Shown: in pieces, positions 1-6,725 of the stretch
Position numbering within the stretch: position 1 is the first letter of the stretch
Layout: the number at the start of each line of letters is the position of its first letter
From: a virus
IMG/VR virus record: IMGVR_UViG_3300033571_004293
Span: 1 to 37,339 of that record
Strand: one strand, 5' to 3'
DNA length: 37,339 nucleotides
The notes under the pieces: generated by a model
Told to the model about the DNA's origin: nothing
The model's input: the letters and a program-made list of their open reading frames with translations, nothing else
Database searches by the model: none
Program-made: the position numbers and the translations under genes

Positions 1-87
1 CTTCATTGAGTGGTTGGAGTCTCGTGGCATGGTTCGTGCCAGCGAGACAAAGACTGGCGAGGGTGGTGCGTTGCACGTTCACATCAA
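1..87. repeat. Left copy of 87-bp terminal direct repeat (circular overlap)
   Basis: These 87 bases are identical to the last 87 bases of the window. The repeat lies wholly inside one reading frame that continues correctly across the joint, so it behaves as the overlap of a closed circular contig rather than a separate biological element. A true physical terminal repeat cannot be excluded without reads. Confidence 0.95.
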
Positions 88-385
88 TCGTGATGCGTTT
101 GATGATGATGAACATATCCGCAGGTTTGAACGTCATCTGCTTGATGCCGTGTCGGGTTTGACGAATGGTGACGGATACTCAAAGTATCTGTTTCTGGATA
201 TGTCACTAATCGACAGTGCATACGCACGTTATGAACCGAATCCAGATTGGCATTACGCCAGATGGTTTGCCGTTGCCGTGAACCGTTCAACTGTTGAGGT
301 TCGTTGTTTCTCGGATTTGTGTGACCCACGAGATGCACTTCTTGTGGTGAGCATAATTCTGCGAAAGACAAAGGAGAACAAGTGA
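1..385 (+). CDS. GS-fold amidoligase A, C-terminal part (gene split by contig ends)
   Basis: This is the second part of a 227-residue protein whose start is at 36954; bases 2-385 encode residues 101-227. It carries the later motifs of the glutamine-synthetase-like COOH-NH2 ligase (amidoligase) superfamily: a G-A-L-H-V-H segment (H125, H127 of the joined protein) and a V-E-V-R segment (E199, R201) that usually help bind ATP, metal and phosphate. The family joins a carboxylate to an amine at the cost of ATP. At 227 residues it is shorter than its neighbour amidoligase because it lacks the cysteine-rich head. The stop overlaps the GTG start of the next gene. The substrate cannot be told from sequence. 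Any annotation that treats base 1 as a true end will truncate it. Confidence 0.75.
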   Translation, partial: FIEWLESRGMVRASETKTGEGGALHVHINRDAFDDDEHIRRFERHLLDAVSGLTNGDGYSKYLFLDMSLIDSAYARYEPNPDWHYARWFAVAVNRSTVEVRCFSDLCDPRDALLVVSIILRKTKENK

Positions 386-597
386 CGGTCAGAAATGACG
401 GTCAGTACAAGACGGTGGTTTCACCTGACGGTACTGGCTGGAAAGTGACGCTGTGGTTTGGTGAGTATCTACTTGACGGTGGTTTATTCAACGACTATGG
501 TTCATGCTGGAGGTGGGCGTTCAAGCGTCGCACCGAACACACACAAGGTCTGATGAGCGAGGAAGGCTCATTGGGGTTTATTGTTCCAGAACAATAA
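382..597 (+). CDS. Hypothetical protein, 71 aa
   Basis: The protein starts at a GTG that overlaps the stop of amidoligase A (GTGA overlap), with AAGGAG at 371-376, so it is probably translationally coupled. It is rich in Trp, Gly and Tyr and has no recognised domain. Its last codons (Ile-Val-Pro-Glu-Gln-stop) are formed by the 22-bp palindrome at 577-598, so the C-terminus is constrained by that DNA element. Its position between two amidoligases suggests a role in the same module, but that is inference. Confidence 0.65.
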   Translation: MTVRNDGQYKTVVSPDGTGWKVTLWFGEYLLDGGLFNDYGSCWRWAFKRRTEHTQGLMSEEGSLGFIVPEQ

Positions 598-598
598 A
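577..598. promoter_or_regulatory. Palindromic element, copy 1 of 3
   Basis: The core TTATTGTTCCAGAACAATAA at 578-597 has perfect 9-bp arms around a central CA. At this copy the arms extend to 10 bp. The same 20 bases occur at 35335-35354 and 35886-35905. This copy overlaps the end of the 71-residue gene and lies 36 bp before the start of amidoligase B. A DNA-binding dyad (operator) is my preferred reading. As RNA it would be an A/U-rich hairpin without a U tract, so it would be a poor terminator. Confidence 0.6.
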
Positions 599-634
599 TC
601 AACAACACACAACAACAAACACAGGAGAAATCAA

Positions 635-1783
635 ATGACAACAGACAACACAATCAACGAGGAACCGATTGAGGAACCGCCGTTCTGCAACTGCGAATGG
701 TGCGATACCGAAATCGCAACCGAGGATGATGTGCAGTACGTCAATGAACTGCAGTTGTGCAACGACTGTCACGACCACGCTGTTCCGTGCGGTCGTCGTC
801 GCTGTTCAACGGTGGTCGACACCTACAGCGAGGGGTTGTATTACATTGACCAGACGAACACTTCCGTGTGCAGTGACTGTGCAGACAGTTACTACACGTA
901 CTGTTCCACTCATGACACGTACCGCAACAATGGTGACCATTGTTCATACTGTCGTGAGGACGAGGAGGAGTACGACTATGACGGTGGCAGTGGTGTTCAC
1001 AGTTACTCGTACAAGCCGAGTCCTGTGTTTCACGACTTCATGCAACAGCGCAAGGTGTTGTTCAATCGTGACAACGGCACAAACCCAATGACTGGGTTTG
1101 AGTTGGAGATGGAGTACTGCAACGCAGATTCCGACGACACGGTGACTACATTGACCGACATCTTTGGTGACTTTGTTTACTTCAAGACTGACGGTTCACT
1201 GAACGACGGTGTGGAGATGGTCTCGCATCCAGCGAGCATCAACTTCCTGCGGTCGCTTGAGTGGAATCGTCTGAGCGAAGTAACCAGACTCGGTGTTCGT
1301 TCCTCTAATGCACCTGGTGGCACTTGTGGTCTCCACGTTCACATTGGCAAAGCGTTCTTTGCTGGTCAAGAGACAACCTTCTACCGATTCTTGAACATGT
1401 TCTACTCATTCGCAGAGCAGTGGAAAATTATCGGCGGACGTGACAGTCACTACGGCAGATTCCTTGACCCTGAGGATGCAAACATGTTGCACAGTGTCAA
1501 GGCTATGCGTCGTAATGGTCACGGCTCATCTCTTGGTGGCGAACGATATGTCGCAGTCAATTTGCAAAACCGTCACACAGCAGAGTTGCGTTTCTTCAAA
1601 GGTACACTCAACCCTGCGACACTGATGGCACGAATTGAATCCGTTCACGCTGTTGCACGATTCGCCAAAGATTCACGATTCAAGTTCAACCCGAAGTCTT
1701 TGACTTGGGAAGCGTTCCGTGAGTACACAACTAATGAGGGCTACGAAGCGTTCAATGCCCTCGCAACAAAGAAAGGTATATAA
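635..1783 (+). CDS. GS-fold amidoligase B with N-terminal cysteine-rich zinc-binding-like domain
   Basis: The protein has 382 residues. The ATG at 635 follows AGGAG (623-627); an upstream in-frame ATG at 581 lies inside the palindrome and is less likely. Residues 18-106 hold twelve cysteines in pairs (C18/C20/C23, C42/C45, C52/C57, C79/C82, C90, C103/C106), like tandem treble-clef or zinc-ribbon folds. Residues 153-345 match the amidoligase core: G154-x-E156-x-E158, D186-G-S-L, G192-x-E194 followed by S-H198-P, H234-V-H236, and E317-L-R319-F. The same motif series appears in amidoligase A, so the two are diverged paralogues. The superfamily forms amide or peptide bonds using ATP. The next gene, 2 bp downstream, is a glutamine amidotransferase, the usual partner that supplies ammonia. 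The acceptor is unknown. Confidence 0.8.
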   Translation: MTTDNTINEEPIEEPPFCNCEWCDTEIATEDDVQYVNELQLCNDCHDHAVPCGRRRCSTVVDTYSEGLYYIDQTNTSVCSDCADSYYTYCSTHDTYRNNGDHCSYCREDEEEYDYDGGSGVHSYSYKPSPVFHDFMQQRKVLFNRDNGTNPMTGFELEMEYCNADSDDTVTTLTDIFGDFVYFKTDGSLNDGVEMVSHPASINFLRSLEWNRLSEVTRLGVRSSNAPGGTCGLHVHIGKAFFAGQETTFYRFLNMFYSFAEQWKIIGGRDSHYGRFLDPEDANMLHSVKAMRRNGHGSSLGGERYVAVNLQNRHTAELRFFKGTLNPATLMARIESVHAVARFAKDSRFKFNPKSLTWEAFREYTTNEGYEAFNALATKKGI

Positions 1784-1785
1784 CA

Positions 1786-2658
1786 ATGTGTCTATTGACA
1801 TTCGCCCATGAGGGTGTGACTCCAGACCTTGATGCTCTCAAGACTGGTGCAGAGAACAACCCCGATGGTTTCGGGTTTGCCATTCATGCTGGTTCACATA
1901 TTGTGAAGTGCAGTGGTTTGGACTTTGACCAAGTGATTGAAGAGTTCATCAAGCAACGAGCCATTCACAGCGGACCAATGCTGTTTCACTCGCGTATCAC
2001 TACGCATGGTGGAACATCAAAGGCAAACTGTCACCCATTCCAAATCGGTCGTGACCGCCTGAGTGTGCTTGCACACAACGGTATGTTGCCGATTGCTGAG
2101 GATAAGGGTCGCAGTGATACTCGTATTCTTGCGGAGGATTTGCTTCCTTCGTACGGTGGTGTGTCTGCACTCAATGGCAAGAAGTTCCGCAAGAAACTCA
2201 GCAAGTTTGCCGAGGGTTCCAAACTCGTCATCTTGACCGCCAATAGTTCTAGTGCTAATCCATTCTGGATTATCAACGAGAACCTTGGCTCATGGTCTGA
2301 TGGTGTGTGGTGGTCTAACTCGTCATACAAGTGGTCACGCAAATCATACGCTTGGTCAAACACGTACACGTCTGGTTGGTCATCATCAACTGTGATTGAG
2401 AAGTCTGTCACTCCAGTTGACGACGCACCAAACGCTGATGAGTTCTGGCATGACAAGTGGATGTGTCAGGGTTGTGGCATAGTTGAGTATGTTGACGATT
2501 TCAATGTCGACCAATTTGACTGGTGCACCAACTGTGACACTTGCTGGTTCTGTCACGACCCACGCAAACTGTGTCGCTGTCAGCACTACGAGTACCATTC
2601 GGAACCAATGCGCAACTTTTATGATTCGCTAGTTGACTTAGAGGAGGAAGCCTTCTAG
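1786..2658 (+). CDS. Class II (Ntn) glutamine amidotransferase with C-terminal cysteine-rich tail
   Basis: The protein has 290 residues and starts Met-Cys; Cys2 becomes the N-terminal nucleophile after Met removal, as in the GATase II family. Conserved glutaminase motifs are present: N25-P-D-G-F-G30, H68-S-R70 followed by H74-G-G, an H83-P-F element and A96-H-N-G99. The domain hydrolyses glutamine to release ammonia for a synthetase partner. No synthetase is fused to it, but two amidoligases lie immediately upstream in the same operon. Residues about 230-275 add a new cysteine-rich segment with repeated CxxC pairs, echoing the cysteine-rich head of amidoligase B, so the two may dock or share a zinc-dependent scaffold (inference). 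A middle stretch rich in Trp and Ser has no known counterpart. Confidence 0.85.
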   Translation: MCLLTFAHEGVTPDLDALKTGAENNPDGFGFAIHAGSHIVKCSGLDFDQVIEEFIKQRAIHSGPMLFHSRITTHGGTSKANCHPFQIGRDRLSVLAHNGMLPIAEDKGRSDTRILAEDLLPSYGGVSALNGKKFRKKLSKFAEGSKLVILTANSSSANPFWIINENLGSWSDGVWWSNSSYKWSRKSYAWSNTYTSGWSSSTVIEKSVTPVDDAPNADEFWHDKWMCQGCGIVEYVDDFNVDQFDWCTNCDTCWFCHDPRKLCRCQHYEYHSEPMRNFYDSLVDLEEEAF

Positions 2659-3347
2659 TGCAAATCGGTTACAAACAATTCGACAAACTAGTTCAGGAGA
2701 TAACAAACAAAATGGATAACAAGAAGTACAACAAGGGAATCACTACTGTCGTCATTGACATTGAGTATGATTTGGACGAGTCACTCAGACCGAATCGTAG
2801 TCTGCTCAAGCAGAAACTTGCCGAGGTCATTGACAACAGTACACATCTGTCACCTTATAGCGATTACATTCGTGGCGAGGACGGATTGTACATTCAGGAC
2901 GAGGACGGTAACTACAAGAAAAAGGAAACTTCATCTTTGATGTTGACTCGTATTCAAGTCAAGAACCTTGATGATGACGTCGTGTCGTCACTTGACAAGC
3001 GTGTCGTTGACAGTTGCAAAGAGTCTCGCCTATACAAGATGGACTTCAACCTCTTGGACACACTCAGAAGTGCACTGTGTCAGTACACCACGCATTGGAA
3101 TGTCAAGGGTGACTCCATCATTTCACTGCGTGACATTGACGGTGAGGACGTGTCGCTTAGTCTAAATGATGCTATCATGATTATCAACGATAGATACAAT
3201 GACTTGCGATACAAATTGAACGACCTTGCTCGTGAGGAAATGTTGAACATAATTCGCCAGTTTCTCACTGACGAACTTGGTGATATTCAATTTGAGAACA
3301 ACCGATTCGTTCACAACGAGTTGGCAGACAACAACGATTTGTCCTAG
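2658..3347 (+). CDS. Hypothetical protein of the amidoligase operon, 229 aa
   Basis: The GTG start shares its G with the preceding TAG stop and follows a strong GAGGAGG (2641-2647), so it is coupled to the amidotransferase. The protein is acidic and hydrophilic, with no signal peptide, membrane segment or cysteine cluster. Two or three helical stretches at about 120-210 could be coiled coil. I do not recognise the family. Its place right after the amidotransferase makes it a candidate partner or substrate of the amidoligases, which is inference only. Confidence 0.7.
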   Translation: MQIGYKQFDKLVQEITNKMDNKKYNKGITTVVIDIEYDLDESLRPNRSLLKQKLAEVIDNSTHLSPYSDYIRGEDGLYIQDEDGNYKKKETSSLMLTRIQVKNLDDDVVSSLDKRVVDSCKESRLYKMDFNLLDTLRSALCQYTTHWNVKGDSIISLRDIDGEDVSLSLNDAIMIINDRYNDLRYKLNDLAREEMLNIIRQFLTDELGDIQFENNRFVHNELADNNDLS

Positions 3348-3356
3348 GAGGAACAA

Positions 3357-3659
3357 ATGACAACACAAACCAATGACACACCGTTTGATTACGGTTACAA
3401 GAGCAGTGACTATGTTGCTGTAGATATCCAACCACTTGGTACATATCAGTTGTACCAGTGGATACGTCTCGAGAATTGTGAGGAATGGCAACTCAACTTC
3501 CGTTCCGTGTACGGCGACTTCGTTTCGCTTGCGTACACAATCACAATGTGGAATGTATCTGAGGAAGGGCTGATTGAATTGGGTCTTGACCCAGCCAAGA
3601 TGCAGGACATCGGATACTCATACTCGGGCAACACACCTGGCGTACCGTCAGAATTGTAA
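3357..3659 (+). CDS. Hypothetical protein, 100 aa
   Basis: This ORF follows a strong TAGGAGG (3345-3351). The protein is rich in Tyr, Trp and Gly with no recognised domain or membrane segment. It lies 9 bp after the previous gene in the same rightward operon. The function is unknown. Confidence 0.65.
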   Translation: MTTQTNDTPFDYGYKSSDYVAVDIQPLGTYQLYQWIRLENCEEWQLNFRSVYGDFVSLAYTITMWNVSEEGLIELGLDPAKMQDIGYSYSGNTPGVPSEL

Positions 3660-3673
3660 CAAGGAGAAACCAA

Positions 3674-3940
3674 ATGAAATTAGCAGAACGAACAATGAAA
3701 GCAGAGAAGTTCCGTGAGGACGCTATTGCAATCGGATTGAGTAACTACTTGTCCGATTACAATTTCAAAATCAAACCGAGCGAGGTGCTCGCCGCGATTG
3801 CCGACAAGGACGGTGGCAACGGTGAGAACTATTTGCTGTGGGGTGACGTTGCTCATCTTGGTGAACGACAGATTGCATGGATGATTGAAACTTTGGCTGA
3901 CCAAATTGTTGAACTCATCGCTGACACATTCAAAGGATAA
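3674..3940 (+). CDS. Hypothetical protein, 88 aa
   Basis: AAGGAG precedes the ATG at 3674. The protein is mostly helical in appearance, with a basic N-terminus and a hydrophobic C-terminal helix (about residues 66-86) that looks amphipathic rather than transmembrane. I see no known domain. It is tightly spaced with its neighbours in the early operon. Confidence 0.65.
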   Translation: MKLAERTMKAEKFREDAIAIGLSNYLSDYNFKIKPSEVLAAIADKDGGNGENYLLWGDVAHLGERQIAWMIETLADQIVELIADTFKG

Positions 3941-3944
3941 TGAC

Positions 3945-4166
3945 ATGGACAACGCACTACCGTACCTAGAAGTACAGTTGACACTTGACGAACTGCGAGC
4001 AGTGGTCAAGTCGTTGAGTATCGGAACAGACCAACTGGCTAGAAAGAGTTCACGCTTGGGTGATGACCCACGTTCCAAAGAGATTGCACGTGAGTTCGTG
4101 CTACTCGCTGGTGCGAAAGCGGAGTTTGAAGAAGTCCTGCTGGGAGCAATGAAGGAGGACAAGTAA
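3945..4166 (+). CDS. Hypothetical protein, 73 aa
   Basis: The ATG at 3945 is chosen over an earlier in-frame start because it follows AAAGGA (3932-3937) and avoids a 56-bp overlap with the upstream gene. The product is a small charged helical protein with a Leu/Val heptad-like pattern, possibly a dimeric helical bundle. No family is recognised. It is the last gene before a 150-bp intergenic region. Confidence 0.6.
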   Translation: MDNALPYLEVQLTLDELRAVVKSLSIGTDQLARKSSRLGDDPRSKEIAREFVLLAGAKAEFEEVLLGAMKEDK

Positions 4167-4181
4167 AGATTTGTGGTGGGC

Positions 4182-4206
4182 GGTCACGTATGTGGCGTAC
4201 GTGACC
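4182..4206 (+). terminator. GC-rich stem-loop after the unknown-gene cluster
   Basis: GGTCACGTA (4182-4190) pairs perfectly with TACGTGACC (4198-4206) around a 7-nt loop. There is no T tract behind it, so it may be a weak or factor-dependent terminator, an RNA stability element, or an operator dyad containing CACGT/ACGTG. It lies in the 150-bp gap 4167-4316 between the 73-residue gene and the Rpf-like gene. Confidence 0.4.
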
Positions 4207-4289
4207 ACCCCCACACAGTAAACCCAGGGGGAGAGGTTCACCTTCGGACATAAGACTAACACACCGTTTGCGTAGTCGTGTCAACGTGA

Positions 4290-4312
4290 CCTTTCCACCT
4301 TCACGAAAGGAG
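4290..4312 (+). promoter_or_regulatory. Possible RBS-sequestering hairpin upstream of the Rpf-like gene
   Basis: CCTTTC (4290-4295) can pair with GAAAGG (4305-4310), which overlaps the AAAGGAG ribosome binding site (4306-4312) of the secreted transglycosylase. If it forms, translation would be restrained until the hairpin opens. The stem is only 6 bp with a 9-nt loop, so this is tentative. No convincing sigma-70-type promoter was found in 4167-4316. Confidence 0.3.
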
Positions 4313-4316
4313 TGCC

Positions 4317-4865
4317 ATGAGGAAACTTGTAGCAATCTCAATCATCACATCAACCCTGATGCTGTCGCCACCTGCTCACGCAGACGACAGCGCAACAACG
4401 ACAACATATCCACCGACAAAAGAACAAAAGGCAAAACTTGAATACTGGTATCAATCAAACGACCCACGCACCCCACCCTCTAGGTACTGGGATGCGCTCG
4501 CTAAATGCGAAACAGGAAACAACTGGCAGAACAAAGGTCAGTGGTCTGGTGGTCTGGGCATCTACCAACGCACGTGGTATGAGTTCGGTGGCTACGACTA
4601 TGCGAAGCACCCTTGGCAGGCTTCGTATGTTCAGCAACTGGTTATCGCAAACCGTATCTCGCTGTTTGGGTACAAGTGGAAGAACCGATACCGCACATGG
4701 GACGACAAGGTGGCTGGCAGGGGAATGGTCAAGTATCCTGTCCGCTACTTCGGTTGGGGGTGTGCCCGAGAAACCACAGGAAACCCCTGTGGGAGGCTCC
4801 CAGACGGCTCCAAAGGGTACTTCCGCCCATCACGTGCCTGGGTCTCTAGGAACTGTACAAATTAG
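4317..4865 (+). CDS. Secreted Rpf-type transglycosylase-like protein
   Basis: The 182-residue protein starts with a Sec signal peptide: a basic Met-Arg-Lys start, a hydrophobic core to about residue 17, and a likely cut after A-H-A (residues 20-22). A Thr/Pro-rich linker follows. Residues 57-115 match the resuscitation-promoting-factor/lysozyme-like fold (Transglycosylas family): W-D-A-L-A-K-C-E65-T-G-N-N-W, then G-G-L-G-I-Y-Q-x-T-W. E65 is in the position of the catalytic glutamate. Such enzymes cut the glycan strand of peptidoglycan outside the membrane and are characteristic of Actinobacteria. Three cysteines (C64, and two near 149 and 158) may form a disulfide. Being in the early arm and exported, it is unlikely to be the classical endolysin. 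It could remodel the wall or act on neighbouring cells (inference). Confidence 0.8.
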   Translation: MRKLVAISIITSTLMLSPPAHADDSATTTTYPPTKEQKAKLEYWYQSNDPRTPPSRYWDALAKCETGNNWQNKGQWSGGLGIYQRTWYEFGGYDYAKHPWQASYVQQLVIANRISLFGYKWKNRYRTWDDKVAGRGMVKYPVRYFGWGCARETTGNPCGRLPDGSKGYFRPSRAWVSRNCTN

Positions 4866-4900
4866 GGCGTTGACACGTGACGTGCTAGTCTCCCGACCAC

Positions 4901-4928
4901 GGGGGAGGGGGACTACAGGGGGTGGGGG
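4901..4928 (+). other. Four G5 runs: potential G-quadruplex
   Basis: Runs of five G occur at 4901-4905, 4907-4911, 4918-4922 and 4924-4928, with loops A, ACTACA and T. This meets the classical pattern for an intramolecular quadruplex. The middle part, five G then ACTACA then five G, resembles the G7-ACTATA-G7 element at 33554-33573. It lies in the 135-bp non-coding gap 4866-5000. A TTGACA hexamer at 4870-4875 has no suitable -10 partner. Confidence 0.6.
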
Positions 4929-4947
4929 CAGTAGACCAAGATGCGTT

Positions 4948-4965
4948 CCGCACCTCAGGGTGCGG
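4948..4965 (+). other. Stem-loop in the leader of the 175-aa gene
   Basis: CCGCACC (4948-4954) pairs with GGTGCGG (4959-4965) around the loop TCAG. It sits 36 bp upstream of the next start codon, right after the G-quadruplex-like element. There is no T tract, so termination is not indicated; an mRNA end or regulatory role is possible. Confidence 0.4.
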
Positions 4966-5000
4966 ACACGCAAATCACAGATACAGTTAGGAGAATAGAG

Positions 5001-5528
5001 ATGGTTGCTAGTCCGATTGGTTGTGGTGTTGAAGACCACGCCGAGTCCTGTCTGTGTGATGTAGTCATCACCAAACCGACCACGTTTGCTATGGGTTTCA
5101 GTGACCTGAAGTTCTACGATTACATCTCCGCCAAGGTTGGCTTCGCCAGTCCCTTTACAGGTGAATCGTTGGCAGACTTCATGACAAAGTACCTTGATGT
5201 ATTTGCGGAAATAGACAGGCTTCAGAAACTGGAATCAAAAGCCCGAGCAGGTTTGCTGCAACCGATAACGGAGGAACACCCATTCCACCGTGTGAACAAT
5301 CGCAACACCAAACTGTCGGAGGAACAGTTTGAATGGCTGAAGGAACAGATTGTGTCTGGAGGCGGACCTACCGCTACTGCTAGACTTATGATGGAACTTC
5401 ACGGAATCAAAATCAACAAGTCATACGTCAACAAACTTCGTATGCGTATGAAAGAAAGCGGAGAATATGATTATCGAATCTCTCAACGACGAGACAGTGG
5501 TTTGGGTTCGTCAGTCGTGGCTGAATGA
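5001..5528 (+). CDS. Hypothetical protein with HTH-like C-terminus, 175 aa
   Basis: The ATG at 5001 follows TAGGAG (4988-4993); an earlier in-frame start at 4941 would run through the leader hairpin. Residues 1-20 contain several Cys and His (C8, H13, C17, C19) that could bind a metal. Residues about 105-155 look like a helix-turn-helix: a helix with Q-F-E-W-L, a Gly-rich turn, T-A-T-A-R-L, then a putative recognition helix around Y-V-N-K-L-R-M-R. A DNA-binding role next to the replication genes is plausible but not proven. Its 3' end overlaps the nuclease gene by 62 bp. Confidence 0.6.
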   Translation: MVASPIGCGVEDHAESCLCDVVITKPTTFAMGFSDLKFYDYISAKVGFASPFTGESLADFMTKYLDVFAEIDRLQKLESKARAGLLQPITEEHPFHRVNNRNTKLSEEQFEWLKEQIVSGGGPTATARLMMELHGIKINKSYVNKLRMRMKESGEYDYRISQRRDSGLGSSVVAE

Positions 5529-6327
5529 TGCCATGCTGTGTCCCGAACGTGCTCGTCTAGGAGTGCTCAAACCTGAGTGGCGTAGCGGTAGCGATGCCAC
5601 AATTCTCGGCACAGCAGTTCACACTGCGATTGAACAAGTGTTGTTGGGTGCGTGTGCAACCAGCGACATCAAAGATGCGTTCACTATCGGCTTGAAAGAA
5701 GCGATGGAGAAAGAACCAAACTTCAAGTTCAATTCAATGGATAGCATTGACGACATGAAAAAGTACGGTGCGTTGATGTGCGATTCGTTCGTGCGTGACA
5801 TCTACCAGTACGTTCAGCCAGGTGGCGAGGTTGAGAAAACATTCGCCACTCATCTGAACACGGTCACCAATCCAGCAGACGGACAGACCGTTCGTATCAT
5901 GCTGTCTGGAACGATGGACTATCTTCAACCTGATGGAACTGTGTGGGATTGGAAAACATCTGCTCGCAAGTACAGTCAGGGTGAGAAGCAACGTCAAAGC
6001 ATTCAAGCCAGTGTCTACTGCTATGCTGTAGTCAACAATGGTTGGGCGAGCGGATGGCCTGCTCGTTTCAACTATGGAGTCATGACACGCACTAACAACA
6101 GTGCGGGTCAAATAGTTCCTGTCGTGCGTACAGAGTCGCATGCTAGGTGGTTACAATCACAGGTGACCAATATCGTGCTGTCAGGTTTGGCAGTCGGTAT
6201 GGAAAACCCGTGGTTCGCCAATGACCAGAACAATCTCTGTTCATCCAAGTGGTGTAACTTCTGGTCAATCTGCAAAGGCTCAAGCGTAAGCGAGAGCGAC
6301 AACACAATCCCCGAGGAGGGACAATAA
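5467..6327 (+). CDS. Cas4/RecB-like PD-(D/E)XK exonuclease with Fe-S cysteines
   Basis: The protein has 286 residues, and GCGGAG before the ATG supports the start. The motif order is that of the RecB/Cas4 nuclease family: C25 near the N-terminus, H52 in G-T-A-V-H, D151 in G-T-M-D-Y, D161-W-K163-T as the (D/E)xK motif, a Q-rich helix with Q-A-S-V-Y (QhXXY-like), and a C-terminal C-x4-C-x5-C cluster. Together with C25 these four cysteines should hold a 4Fe-4S cluster, as in Cas4 and AddB. Such enzymes resect DNA ends. Here it heads the replication/recombination block, so a role in recombination or host DNA breakdown is likely. No CRISPR array or other cas gene is present. Confidence 0.85.
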   Translation: MIIESLNDETVVWVRQSWLNDAMLCPERARLGVLKPEWRSGSDATILGTAVHTAIEQVLLGACATSDIKDAFTIGLKEAMEKEPNFKFNSMDSIDDMKKYGALMCDSFVRDIYQYVQPGGEVEKTFATHLNTVTNPADGQTVRIMLSGTMDYLQPDGTVWDWKTSARKYSQGEKQRQSIQASVYCYAVVNNGWASGWPARFNYGVMTRTNNSAGQIVPVVRTESHARWLQSQVTNIVLSGLAVGMENPWFANDQNNLCSSKWCNFWSICKGSSVSESDNTIPEEGQ

Positions 6328-6722
6328 TGGATAAGGATAAGTCCATCATCACACAGGTCAGTGCAAAGATTGCTTGCGACCTGACAGACAAAGCACTCAC
6401 AACCGAACAGAAGGTTGATGAGTTTGGGATTCTGTTTGAAGCAATCACCGACATCATGTTCACCAAGATTTATGGTGGCATGACCATTGAAGAGCAGGCA
6501 GTTGAAACAGTCAAGCAAGCGTTTGACGGTGCTGTTGAATTGACAGTCAAGGTGCGTGGAACCCAACACGGTCCACTTCCTGAGTGGCTCATCACGGCAT
6601 GCAAGCGTGACGGTGTTACGGAAGTTTATGACAACCGTGACTCTCTTGCACAAAACCCGAAGCGTCCTTGGTTCAAAGCAGTGAACGACAAGGACAAGGC
6701 TTACTGGGCTCCAAAGAAGTAG
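6327..6722 (+). CDS. Hypothetical protein with remnant zinc-ribbon tail, 131 aa
   Basis: GAGGAGGG precedes the ATG, which overlaps the nuclease stop (TAATG). Residues 1-70 are helical and acidic. The C-terminal part (about residues 88-131: a Cys, then D-N-R, N-P-K-R-P-W-F-K, and A-Y-W-A-P-K-K) resembles the zinc-ribbon tails often found on phage proteins next to replication genes. Only one cysteine of the usual four is left, so the fold would have to stand without zinc. The function is unknown; a DNA-binding accessory for the adjacent helicase or nuclease is a guess. Confidence 0.6.
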   Translation: MDKDKSIITQVSAKIACDLTDKALTTEQKVDEFGILFEAITDIMFTKIYGGMTIEEQAVETVKQAFDGAVELTVKVRGTQHGPLPEWLITACKRDGVTEVYDNRDSLAQNPKRPWFKAVNDKDKAYWAPKK

Positions 6723-6725
6723 CCC

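Noticed and set aside
581-634. Upstream start for amidoligase B at ATG 581
   Set aside because: It lies within the repeated palindrome and adds a low-complexity Asn/His/Lys stretch; ATG 635 has a good ribosome site.
4870-4898. Sigma-70 promoter with TTGACA at 4870-4875
   Set aside because: The bases 17-18 bp downstream (C/G-rich) bear no likeness to a -10 box.
4438-4998. Rightward ORF overlapping the Rpf-like gene
   Set aside because: Shadow frame: Arg/Thr/Gly-rich, no domain, while the overlapping frame has signal peptide and catalytic motif.
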